Shown: positions 1-11,000 of the stretch, in pieces
Numbering within the stretch: position 1 is the stretch's first letter
Layout of the letters: each line of letters starts with the position of its first letter
NCBI GenBank assembly: GCA_034401795.1
Contig: CM067369.1
Coordinates: forward strand, 85,135,129 to 85,199,128
Length of the DNA: 64,000 nucleotides
Origin: Chaetoderma sp. LZ-2023a
Taxonomy: Eukaryota; Mollusca; Caudofoveata; Chaetodermatida; Chaetodermatidae
Reading direction: 5' to 3'
The notes under the pieces: generated by a model
The model's database searches: none
What the model saw: the letters and a program-made list of their open reading frames with translations, nothing else
What the model was told of the DNA's origin: nothing
Program-made: the position numbers and the translations under genes

Positions 1-495
1 ATAGTTATCAAAGTAATTACCAGCACTGTTAGAGTGAGCCAAAATGGATTTGAGAGGTTTTTTAAATATTAAAATCAATTTTATTCTCTCAAGTATCAGC
101 ACACAAAACTCATATTTCATGAATTGAAACAAAATAAATATCCAATTTTTTGTTCTAATGACCATTTATGTTAATGAGCTCTGCTCAAATCAAATTCGGA
201 TTCTAACCTGTTCTGATGAGAATTATATTTCTATTTTTATATCGTTCAATAAAGTGTAGGCAAATGATATTCCCGTGATTAAACAACAGAGTAACGCACG
301 CCACAAATAGGATTTTATAAGGAAAGCATAATCGACACGCAGTAAGTAATTGATTTTTTCGTTACCAGTTTTCGTTCACATGTCTCTCAATCTTACTGTG
401 CGCTAGACCCGAAAACAAGGATTTTTCAGGCCGATTTTGGTCAAATTTAGGGGTGCGCACTATGCACGATAGCGCAATATACATGGAATTTTATG
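1..495. repeat. Dispersed repeat, copy 1 (matches right end of window)
   Basis: This AT-rich stretch is closely similar, in the same orientation, to 63166-63690. Shared landmarks are the opening 'tcaaa(g/a)taattacc(a/g)gcactgtta', 'gagccaaaatggatttgag', 'aacaacagagtaacgcacgc' and the closing 'ggggtgcgcactat' with 'cacgatagcgcaatatac'. The left boundary is outside the window. I see no coding sequence in it. It is a non-coding dispersed element of unknown class. Confidence 0.8.
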
Positions 496-535
496 GTAAT
501 AGTCTATCAAGTTGTACGAATTGTATGTTTTTGTA

Positions 536-2640
536 TGATGACTGTATTCTGCGGCTGTAGTAGTAGAAACATCCTACAGCTGCAATCAGTCCTTCTTCGC
601 TTTTGCCCACTGTGTCTTGTCCTCAGCCGAAATCCTTAGCTTCCTCAGTTCCATTCTTGACTTGAGTGTACCAAGTCCTGCTTTCTTGAGGTCACCTCGT
701 AGCACACTTAGCAGATTTATGCAATGACGTCCTCTCCTGGCTTTGTATTTGCTGGCTCTGAGTAGGGCGAATTCCAAGGCTCTCGGTGCTGATGTCTCTT
801 CTGGCATCCTTAGCACATGGCCAAACATAGACCATCTTTGCTGGGCGACTTTTACAGACAGCGGCGATGTATTACACATCTTGTATAGTGCATCGTTGGA
901 AATTATGCTGTCTGTCCATCGGTGTCCAGTGATGGTGTGTAGGTGTTTGTGCTGGCAGGCATTGAGTTTGTCTAGAGCTGCCTGTGGAGCTGCCCAGCTG
1001 TTACAGTTATACAGCATCAAGGATACGCAGGTTGCATTGTACAAATGTAGCCTCTTTATCAAGGGCAACTTTGATCTACGAATCCATAGCTCCCAGAAGG
1101 ACTGCACAGCTATGTTCCCCATGACGCAGCGTGCAGAAATGTCAGCAGTACTGCAAAGCAGTGGGCCCGGGATTTTACTTTTCCTCCATGGTTCGCCGCC
1201 AGCCGTCATTTTCTATAGTTTCATGCTTTGTCGATAGGTATATGTGGGTGAACTCTGTTTTGGATACATTCATAAAGAGATTCTCAATTTTTAGTTTGCT
1301 TGCAGCTATTGGGAGAAGTTCGTCAAGGAGTTTCTTTTCCTCGTCTATGAAGTCCACATCGTCGGCATATTCCATCTCCGGCGGCATGCTCAGTATTGAC
1401 ACTGGGGGGGGTTTGGTCTTGTGGAACTTTCCCGCACAGATTTCAATGCAGCAAGGTAGCAGGTGAAAAGGACCGGAGATAGACCATCTCCCTGTGGGGA
1501 GCCGATTGATGTCTCAAACTCTTCAGACGTTACTGGCTTGACTCGTACTCTCAGCTTGGTGCCTGCAAGCAGTAGTCTCACTAGTCGTAGCTCAACTTCA
1601 TTGCAACTGGCCTGGCATAGTACATCTAGGATCTTTGAGCGTTTAATTGTGTCAAAGGTGCGTGACATGTCAATGCCCATTTCGTGGAAGTCCCAGTGTT
1701 TGGACATGACTACCAACACAAGCATGCATTGAGCCAATACAATGTCTGTGCATGCGGCATAGAGTAACATTGGATAGGATTTTCCATATGTTGTTGAAGA
1801 GCACAATGGGCCGCAGATTGGCTGGGGGCCCAGGTGGCTTCTTCGGCTTGGGTAGTGCGATATGGGTGCCTTGGCCTACAGCGTCGATGGGAAGGTGGTG
1901 CATAAAAGCTGAATTGATTAGGTGCGTGAGCAGTTTTGAGATAATGTCACTTGCATATTTGGATAGGTCATTGCTCATGCTATCAGGTCCAGATGCATGT
2001 CCATTTTTCAGGCTTTAAGTGCCTTCTCAACTTCTGCTGTTTTAATTGGTGTTAGTAATGGCCTGGGGTCTCCTGAGAACGGGTGCAAGGGCTCATCATC
2101 GTTGTCAGTGAACTGCTCCTTGAACCATTCTTGGATCGCCTCAGCTTTTCCCTGGTCAGTCCCGATAAAGTGTCCTTCAGAGTTGTGTACAGTGAGTGGT
2201 GGTATGTAGTCAAAAACTCTCAGGGCTTGGGCTAATGTGGTACAGAATAATATTGTGCTCCCAGCATAGTTTGGTATGGTCTTCACTTTGGCCACTTTGA
2301 TAGATGCGCAGCCGTAACGCTTTCTGCTCAGCTGACAGTTTTACTACTTGAGGGTCGTCAGTATACCTAGTTTGGCTGTTTTTAAGAACACCTATGGTGC
2401 TGGTAGCGGATGATTCCATAGATTTCAGTATTTTGGTTAGGGCTTCGTTTGGATCGGAGCTGACATCGATGGTAGCTATCTGCTCCCCGAGGGCTTTTTG
2501 TATGTCATTTGAGTGGCAGTGTCGCTGATGAGCTTGGGTAGGTTGTAGGTGACTCTACCCTCTTGCCTGGTATGGTGTTTATATATTAGGTAGAGATCGT
2601 TCATCTGAAGGCGTGTAATGACTAGCTTATGGTCAGAATT
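536..2640 (-). mobile_element. LINE A, 3' part (reverse transcriptase and C-terminus), decayed
   Basis: This is the 3' portion of a non-LTR retrotransposon. Minus-strand frames carry reverse-transcriptase landmarks: FDTIKRSKILDVL and GSPQGDGLSPVLF (about 1390-1806), YADDVDF (about 1175-1402) and a C-terminal segment with QRWSMFGHVLRMP (586-1209). They lie in different frames and contain stops, so the copy is broken. Its 5' part continues at 15355-16180. The two halves were one element before the DIRS-like element at 2641-15354 inserted. A related copy lies at 52340-53560. The GHVLRMP type of C-terminus is known from several APE-type LINE clades; I do not assign a clade. Confidence 0.85.
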
Positions 2641-2886
2641 TAAGAAAATTTATCAAATTTCTTTTTCATGAGTGATATGACATACTTACCTCCCTAACAC
2701 TCTTTATATACTAAAAGTTAGGTGCCCCTAATGGGCAGGGGATGTACACAGGCATTCACATGACAGAACCCACCTACTGCGCATGCGCATACTGGTACTT
2801 CCATTACTAAATATTGGCTGACTTAGAAGCAACTATTCAAATAACCAAAGGACCAGGCCTCCATGGGGTGGAGAAGCCGGGACCAT

Positions 2887-2980
2887 GTTAGGGAGATAAG
2901 TATGTCATCTCTCGTGAAAAAGAAATTTGATAAATCTTCTTACTTCACATCATGAGAACATACTTACCTCCTTAACACTC
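2887..2980. repeat. Internal complementary region of outer DIRS-like element
   Basis: The first half is nearly the reverse complement of the left outer end (2641 onward). The second half ('cttcacatcatgagaacatac') is nearly the reverse complement of the right outer end before 15354. In DIRS elements this region is the template that lets the two ends be joined during formation of a circular intermediate. A few mismatches show decay. Confidence 0.75.
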
Positions 2981-3608
2981 TTAATAAAAGCCAGAATTTG
3001 AAAGTAAATTTGGCGGGAGGGAGGCAAGGTCCTAAAACCAGTACACCCTCAACATCAACCTCTAAAACATCTGAAAATTGTGTCTGAAAATACAACCAGG
3101 AATAGAATTTTGCATCGGATAATCGACGGATGAAGAGAGATTGATCAAAAGGCAAATGCGCTCTCTCCCACCCCCACCCCACCCCCTCACCTTCCACCCA
3201 CCCCCTCACCTCCCACCCCCTGGCCACCCCCACCCCTCTTTGTGAGGAAGGTTAGGAAAAAATGCTGCTCTAAATGACTAGCACGTTCTCTAATACTTGT
3301 TAAAAGTATTACTAGACATTGGAATAAAGAAGAATTGCTTCAATTTCAAAAACTCTCTGAAAGAACCACAATTAAGAGACATTAACAATCACCATATTAA
3401 ACAAATAAAAAAATTACACCATCACCAACACAGAAAGCAAAATGGTCACATATACTGACCTCTGATGTCTTGGATGCGGCACTCATCTCTTCCCACACCG
3501 GATGAAGAGAATTGTACCAGCTAATAGTAGGGATACCCTACCAACAAATCTGATATTTGTAAATAGCAGAGGAGGAAAACTAATTACAAATATATACCTC
3601 TACATCAT
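2981..3608. other. Non-coding 3' region of outer DIRS-like element
   Basis: This lies between the internal complementary region and the recombinase remnant. It contains a C-rich tract (about 3170-3236) and A-rich sequence. The third DIRS-like copy has a homologous stretch at 31350-31904. No gene is seen. Confidence 0.6.
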
Positions 3609-4420
3609 TTATTTTTTGAGGACTGAGATGGCGAGCGGGTTAGAAGTGTCACAAAGGTAATGGTCGGTAAAACTTGATTCACAGTGCCACTGGGCTACTG
3701 ACATAATGTCTTCAATAGAAACACCATTAAATAATGCTGTGGAAGTTACCACACCATGGACACTATGAGCCTTGGCTCTATCTACTTGTTTTCCAGTGGC
3801 TGTCTTATGACAGAATTGAATGCATTCTACCATCCATCTGGAAATAGTGTCTCTTGACGCCCTACCATGGGGTTCAATATATGACAACCATAGGGAGCAT
3901 GGGTCAGTCCTTTTCCTGTACTTATTTAAGGCACGGACAGGACACCATGCTTTAGCACCAGGATCATATCTGGTTAAATAATAAGTTCACCCGGATATTT
4001 TAAAGATTGATTCTTAGCCAAGAAATTCAATCTCGGTAGAAGCTTAAGGCCTTCACCTGTAACTATTTAACAGTCATGCTCAGCAGACAAGGCATGAATT
4101 TCACTTCTGCATCTGGCAGATGCTGCCGCTTTAAGTGTTAATAATTTTATAGAAATAGCACTAAGTGGATCAAAAGGATGAACTTGAAGAACCAGAGAAA
4201 GACATGATGGTGTCAGTGGAGGATTTCTCGGTCTGAGATTGCCCATACCTTTGATAAGAGTACTTAGAACACATGCTTCATCACTTCCCCTCTTTGCCAA
4301 GCAAGGGATAACAGTCATCAATGCTGATTTGTATCCAGCAATAGAATTAGGCGTAAGACTATAGGCATCATACAGGTGACAGAGAAAATCAGCTACTACC
4401 TGAATAGTTGCATCCATTGG
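3609..4420 (-). pseudogene. Tyrosine recombinase remnant of outer DIRS-like element
   Basis: The minus-strand translation gives the recombinase core-binding part (VVADFLCHLYDAYSL, SIAGYKSALMTVIPCL) and the catalytic C-terminus ending near SVAQWHCESSFTDHY. The two parts are in separate reading segments (about 4067-4417 and 3609-3887), so the gene is interrupted. The usual His-x-x-Arg box reads HSVH here, whereas the intact inner copy has HSVR, so a catalytic arginine is missing. The family role is to integrate the circular DNA form. Confidence 0.82.
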
Positions 4421-5700
4421 ACTGATACATCTCTTTGAGCACCATTATGCAAATCTGTTGATTTTATAATTATATGCTCTGGAGGTTGACCCCCTTCTGG
4501 CTCTGGCCATGAAATTGGCTGCTTGCTTAGAAAATCCCTCTGGAAGATAATATTGTCCATCAGAGGCAGAGGAACCGGATTGCAGACCAGAAGGTCAAGC
4601 AGATCCGTAAACCATGATCGGCTTGGCCAATTCAGGGTGATCAGGAGCACTTGGCATTCCTCCTGCTTGACTTTCTGAAGGATCCTTGGAATCATGATTG
4701 TTGGAGGGTATGCGTATTCATACATTCCCTTCCAACTGATAGCTAGTGCATCTATTGCGATAGAGCTTGGATCTGGAATCGGAGAAATGTACAGTGTCAT
4801 CTTCGCATTCTTCTTCATTGCGAATAAATCTATGTTGGGTTTTCCCCAATGATTGAACAGATGATCCGCCACACATTGATTTAGTTGCCATTCCGTAGGC
4901 AGAATGCTCATCCTTCGGCTCAATGAGTCTGCTAACAGATTCAGCCTTCCAGGAATATGAACTGCTTTCGAGGTGATCATATGATCCATACACCAGCAAA
5001 GTAGCTTCCATGTCATCATACAAAGACTGGGCGATTTCGTTCCGCCATGTCGGTTTATGTAACTCACTACTGTTGAGTTGTCTGAACGTATCAACACAAA
5101 GGTTCCCTCCACATCTTTTAAGAAGTGTTCCAGGCCTAGAATTACAGCCCGTAATTCTAGCATGTTGATATGCTCCTTTGACTGATCCAGATTCCCAAGC
5201 CATGATATTGTGGCTTCTTCCAGGCAAGCTCCCCATCCCTCCATCGATGCATCCGTAAACATCCTTACTTGAGGGTGGGAGGGCTCAGCATGACCCCACC
5301 CCTAGGAGATTCTCTCTCTCCAACCACCAGTGAAAGTGATGGTGAAGGTGATGAATGAGAGGATCCTGAACTCTGCGTCCACTGAGTCATGAGATAGATT
5401 TGCTGTCAAGCTTTCTGGGTTGTGTGATTTTAGCAACCAGTCGTCTATGTAAGTGATAGCAAGAGTCACTCGAGTGAAAACCCTTGGAGATGTCGAGATG
5501 CCGAATGCGAGAACTTTGAATTCCCATTGGCATCCCTGAAAAGCAAATCTCAGGAACCGATGACAACTCCTTGCAATGGGAATGTGGAAATAAGCGTCCT
5601 TTAGATCTATCGATGCTGTCCACATTCCCTTCTCTAACCTCAACAACACCGATTTTATTGTTTCCATTTTGAAACTTGGTGTGTCTATAAATTTCTTTAG
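4396..5700 (-). pseudogene. RT/RNase H remnant of outer DIRS-like element
   Basis: The RNase H part is readable at 4396-5262 (FTDASMEGWGACLEE, RSDNSTVVSYINR, HIPGRLNLLADSLSRR). Part of the RT lies at 5302-5667 (WTASIDLKDAYFHIP, TYIDDWLLKSH). Compared with the inner copy, sequence between the YIDD box and the RNase H domain is lost: the text runs from NLSHDS straight to the SVDAEF region. This is a partial, inactive copy. Confidence 0.82.
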
Positions 5701-6017
5701 AGGTTTGAGGTTGAGAATTGGTCTCCACCACCCCGCCCACCCCCAGTGACTTGGTGACCGACCTAGTCAGACAATCCAATGCCAGGTTGATCCCATCCTG
5801 GATGGCTCGTTGTACTGTCACCGGACTAGTCTGTTGGTGCACCGAGGCTGCTACTACCCCTGATAGCAGCTGAGACACGCGAGACAGCGCACTAATCACT
5901 GCTCGCGAGCTCTCCTCGGTGTCATGCAAAGCGGCATTAGCTGAGCACATAGCGCCTGAGCACAGCGCCCCTGTGTCAGCACGAGAGCCTGGCCATGTGT
6001 CTTCCCCAAGTGAGACG

Positions 6018-6057
<40 letters not shown>

Positions 6058-7101
6058 GAGGCCTTCGTGAGGCGACCTTTCCGTCTGATCGACTCCTCTG
6101 CCGCAATGAACATATCTAAGATATGCTCAGCATACAGCAGAGACTGAGCCGAGGTGGCCAATGGCTTAGCCTATAACTACGCTCGGGGGTTACTGGCGGC
6201 CGATTCGTCCACGGAGAGTTCTGGTCTGACAGCGAGGAGCCACGCACTCATCAAACCAGTCTTCGTCTGTGGCCACCTGCGAATTGCCAACAAGCAGCGG
6301 GCCCTCGTCATCCTCAAGGGCATTCACAGGTGGGGCCATGGAGGAGGCTACAGATATACCCAGCTGCCCAGGGAATGCATGTTCTCCCCATGCGCTCCCC
6401 ATGAGAGGAGTGTAAACGCTTGCATCCATGTCTTCATGATCATCCTGTAGGGGGAGCAGGTAGTCTTCGTCATCTTCCTGGTCAGGAAAGTTAGACGCTG
6501 GGTTAGCAAGGAAAGCTAACCCCGACTGACCAGGAGAATGCCCGAGGGCAGATGACGAGGATACTCCGCGAGTGATCGTGGTCAGGCCCACTGGTCGGGT
6601 CCTGCCTGATGCTGTTCGCATCGCTGGATCACCAGGCGATGCGAACATCAAGCCTGGGTCCAAAACGGCCACGCTTGGATCACTGAAAACCTTGTCTGAA
6701 CTAGTAGGGCATGATCCAGGGACGGGGGCTACCTGCACTGAGGACGATGCACAGGAAGTTGAAACACCTGTGCCCGGCAACATGCCGCAAAGAATGTCAG
6801 GCATCAGGTCTTTCAAAGTCCTGCGCATCTCCCTCACTAATTCTACCATGAAGGCCTCAAGCCCACCCTTCTCAGAGGCCTTCTTCTTACCCCCCTCCTT
6901 CACCCTCTTGCTGTCCTCAACCATCATTCTTGCCCGTGAACCAAAGAATTCAGAGGTTAGATCCCCCACCCCCCACTCTTTATAAATAGCACATTTGTTG
7001 GACAGCCTACAGTCTGTACAAGATGGGCAAGGGTGGGGGAAGAATCTAGACTTCAAATGCTTTTGACATATTGGACATGATGATTTCTGAAAGGTAGGCA
7101 T
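5700..7101 (-). pseudogene. Gag-like remnant with zinc-binding N-terminus, outer DIRS-like element
   Basis: The segment at 6190-7101 opens with a Cys-rich motif (CPICQKH, then CPSCTDC, then CAIYKEW). It continues without a stop into a Lys-rich region and an acidic/Pro-rich Gag-like body. The C-terminal Gag part lies in another frame at 5700-6161 (AIQDGINLALDCL). A poly-G run at about 6022-6056 (Pro codons on the minus strand) marks a frame change. Gag of this type would form the retrotransposon particle; function is inferred from position. Confidence 0.7.
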
Positions 7102-7225
7102 ACGAAGAGAATGAGTATTTGAGTTTGTAATTTGTTATTTCTTTTAGTAAATACAAGAACAAACTCGAGAGAGAAGACACACACTAAACGAAATCTAGGA
7201 TTTCTTTTTTCACGAGAGAGTTGAT

Positions 7226-7403
7226 ACTTACCTCCCTAATACTTTTGATATTGCTAAATATTGGCTTTCACTCAATAAAACACTCAGATTAAAAACAGTT
7301 AGGTGCCCCTACTGGGCAGGTAGTCAGAGGTAGTCCGGCGGATGCCAGCCCCACCACCGCGCATGCGCCGACTACTACTTCCTCTGGCTCATTTATTGGC
7401 TAA
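7226..7403 (+). repeat. Inverted terminal repeat (left) of inner DIRS-like element
   Basis: It starts at 'tacttacctccctaatac' and ends at 'tttattggctaa'. It pairs with 13999-14178 in reverse complement with only a small length difference near 'cctctggctc' versus 'cctctttgctc'. Such near-identity suggests a young insertion. The left outer end beyond it (7185-7225) differs from the right outer end (14179-14194), as in known DIRS elements. Confidence 0.9.
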
Positions 7404-7468
7404 CACATGCAACTACCAAGAGCCTGAAGACCGAGCCTCTGTGGGGCGGAGAGGCCGGGTCCGTATCT

Positions 7469-7567
7469 AGGGAGGTAAGTATCAACTCTCTCGTGAAAAA
7501 AGAAATCCTAGATTTCGTTTATTTCACATCAAGAGTATACTTACCTCCCTAATACTTTTGATATTGC
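7469..7567. repeat. Internal complementary region (ICR) of inner DIRS-like element
   Basis: Positions about 7469-7521 are the exact reverse complement of the left outer end beginning at 7185. Positions 7522-7567 are the exact reverse complement of the right outer end finishing at 14194. The join within the ICR reads 'gatttcgttta/tttcacatc', which places the element ends at 'taaacgaaatc' and 'gatgtgaaa'. This is the signature used by DIRS1 to complete and join its ends in a circular intermediate. Confidence 0.92.
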
Positions 7568-8095
7568 CAGAATTCGAAAGTGAATCTGGCGGGAGGGAGG
7601 CGAGGTCAAAAGACCAGCTCTTCCCTATACGCTTTCAAGCGTTTAAGGCACTTATGACGTCTGAAACTGTGTGAAAACACAGTCAGGATTTGATAAACCA
7701 TCGGATAACACAACCGATGTCTGAGAGATGACCGATTTGTCATATGCGCTCCCCCCCCCCCCCCTCGGGAGGAAGATTAAATGACCTCAATGTCCTACAC
7801 GCTCTCTTCGTACTAGTGCCAAGTACTATAGGACAGAGACGAAAAGGCTCCATTTTCGTATACTCTCTCTAAAGAACCACAACCCACATAAACCATCACC
7901 ATATTAATAACACTGGGTAACGTGACAATACAAAACAATGAACAACACATGAACAAGACTGACCTTGTTGTACTAGGAAACTGTCATCACGATTCCAGTA
8001 GAGAAGGATGATACAGTCCCGACAAGTGGTTGTCACCGTCGCTGAATGGCGAAGTATATAAGCAATGCGGAAGCAGTCTTCACAACATAAAGCGG
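7568..8095. other. Non-coding 3' region of inner DIRS-like element
   Basis: This lies between the ICR and the recombinase stop codon. It includes a poly-C tract near 7750-7765. No gene is seen. The outer and third copies have homologous stretches. Confidence 0.6.
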
Positions 8096-11000
8096 TTATT
8101 GTTTCAAAATCGACAAGGCGAGAGGGTTAGAGGTGTCACGGAGGTAATGGTCTGTAAAACTTGACTCACAGTGCCACTGAGCCACTGACATAATATCATC
8201 CACAGGGACCCCACTAAACAGGGCAGTGGATGCCACGACACCGCGGACACTGTGAGCCTTGGCCACGTCAACCTGTCGCCCGGTGGCGGATTTGTGACAA
8301 AATTGAATACATTCCACAATCCACCTAGAAATGGTGTCCTTAGACGCCCTACCATGGGGTTCAATATATGACAACCATAACGCTGACTGGTCGGTACGCC
8401 ACTCCGAAGTACGCTGCTTGTACCGGAGCAGCGCCCGTACGGGGCACCATACTTTAGAATTAGGATCATATCTAGTTAAAGATGGCAAAAAAATAGGCTG
8501 ACCTGGATATTTCAATGACTGATTTTTAGACAAGAAATTAATCCTAGGTAGAAGCTTAAGGCCTTCCCCTGTAACCACAAAACGGTCAACCTCGGCTGAT
8601 AAGGCGTGAATTTCACTCCTACGCCTAGCCGAGGCCGCAGCAATTAAAAATACAGTTTTAAGAGTTAACATTTTCATAGAAATGGAACTAAGTGGTTCAA
8701 AAGGCTTATCACCTAGTACCTGGAGCACCAGTGATAAACTCCAAGACGGAATCAGTGGAGGATTCCTTGGTCTTAGATTGCCCATGCCTTTAATTAATAC
8801 ATTTAATGTACTTACTTCATCACTCCCCCTATTAGCCAAGCAAGGAATAACAGTCATTAAAGCTGATTTATAACCAGCAATAGAGTTAGGCTTGAGGCTA
8901 TAGGCATCATATAGGTGACAGAGGAAATCAGCCACTACCTGAATAGATGATTCCATTGGATCAATACATCTTTTTGAGCACCACTCTGCAAATCTGTTGA
9001 TTTTATAATTATATGCTCTGGAGGTTGACCCCCTCCTGGCTTTGGCCATAAACATGGCCGCTTGCTCAGAAAAGCCCTCCTTAATTCTAGATTCCTTGAC
9101 AACATCCACGCAGTCAATCGGAACATTGACGGATTGTCGTGAAGGGCCTTGCCCTGGAAGATAAGGTCGTCCATCAGAGGCAGCGGAACCGGATTGCAGA
9201 CCAGAAGGTCCAGCAGATCCGTATACCACGATCGGCTTGGCCAATCCGGGGCGATCAGAAGCACTTGGCACTCCTGCTGCCTGATTTTCTGAAGCACCTT
9301 TGGAATCAGGATTGCTGGGGGGAATGCGTATGCATACATTCCCTCCCAGCTGATAGCTAACGCATCTGTTGCGAAAGCGCTTGGGTCTGGAATCGGAGAG
9401 ACGTACGTCGTCATCTTCGCATTCTTCTTCGTTGCGAACAAATCTATGTTGGGTTTCCCCCAATGGTCGAACAGACGATCCGCCACACATTGATTTAGTT
9501 GCCATTCCGTGGGTAAAACACTCATCCTTCGGCTCAATGAGTCTGCTAGCAGATTTAACCTCCCCGGAATATGAACTGCCTTCAAGGTGATCCCATGATC
9601 CAGGCACCAACAAAGCAGTTTCCATGTCATCATACAGAGACTGGGCGACTTCGTTCCGCCCTGGCGGTTTATGTAAGTCACTACTGTCGAGTTGTCTGAA
9701 CGAATCAGAACAATCTTGCCCTGAACATTCTTTAAGAAATGTTCCAGGCCCAGGACTACTGCTCTTAGCTCTAGTAGATTGATATGTTCCTTGGACTGAT
9801 CCAGATCCCAAAGCCCTGATACTGTGGACTCTTCCAGACAAGCTCCCCACCCCTCCATCGATGCATCTGTATACACAGTCACCTGAGGGTGGGGAGGGGT
9901 TAGCAAAACCCCCGGCAAGAGATTCTCTGTATTCAACCACCATTGCAGGTGGTGAATCAGAGGCGCCAACACTGACACGTTCGAGTCCAGCGAACCTGAA
10001 CTCTGGGTCCACTGTGTCATGAGAAACAACTGGATCGGGCGCCTGCGCAAGGCGGCCTGCGGAATGACGGGTTCCAAAGAAACCATCAAGCCCAGCATTC
10101 TCAAGTAAACCCGTGCCAGGACATGACGACTGTCGCACACCGACTGTATTACCGAGATGAGTATTTGAACCCTCTCCTGAGTGGGGTACACATACCCCGT
10201 CTCCAGATCGAAGAACATGCCCAGGTAAACAAACTTCTGGGATGGAGTTAGCTCTGATTTCGGGAAATTGATCATCCAGCCCAAGTCCGAGAGAGTTTTC
10301 AAAACAATCTCCAGATTGGCTGACAACGATTCCCGGGTGTGTGCTTTCAACAGCCAGTCGTCTATGTACGTGTGGACTGCTATGCTTCTCCTGCGGAGGT
10401 ATGCAGTGATCGCAAGAACCACACGGGTGAAGACCCGAGGAGCCGTGGAAATCCCGAAGGGTAACACCCTGAATTCCCACCGCCGGCCCTGAAATGCGAA
10501 TCTCAGGAAGTGACGGAAACTCCTCTCTATGGGAATGTGGAAATACGCATCCTTCAAATCTATGGAAGCGGTCCACATTCCTCGCTCCAACCCCGCCAAT
10601 ACCGAGCGCACAGTCTCCATCTTGAAACTGGGCGTCTCTAAGAACTTGTTCAAAGGCTTGAGGTTGAGAATCGGCCTCCACCCTCCGGTGTTTTTCTTCA
10701 CTAAGAAGAGGGTTGAATAGAAGCCCGGGCACCTCTGTGCCGGCTGAATGGCTTCTTTTAGTATGAGGGAATTTATTTCCTCCTCTATACACAACCTCTG
10801 ATCCGGATCCCGTGGAATAGGAGTCCAGATCGGCGCGAGAGACAGTCGCGATGGCGGGCCTGTCACCCAGTCGGGACGATACCCGACTGAAAGCCATCGC
10901 AAGACTAAACGGTCCTGAGTCAACCGCTTCCACTCTGGCGAGTGGCCGGCCAAACGGCCGCCCACCGGTCCACCTAGGGATAGAGGTGGACATAAGGAGT

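Noticed and set aside
743..1466. Plus-strand frames over LINE A
   Set aside because: Antisense of clear reverse-transcriptase sequence on the minus strand.
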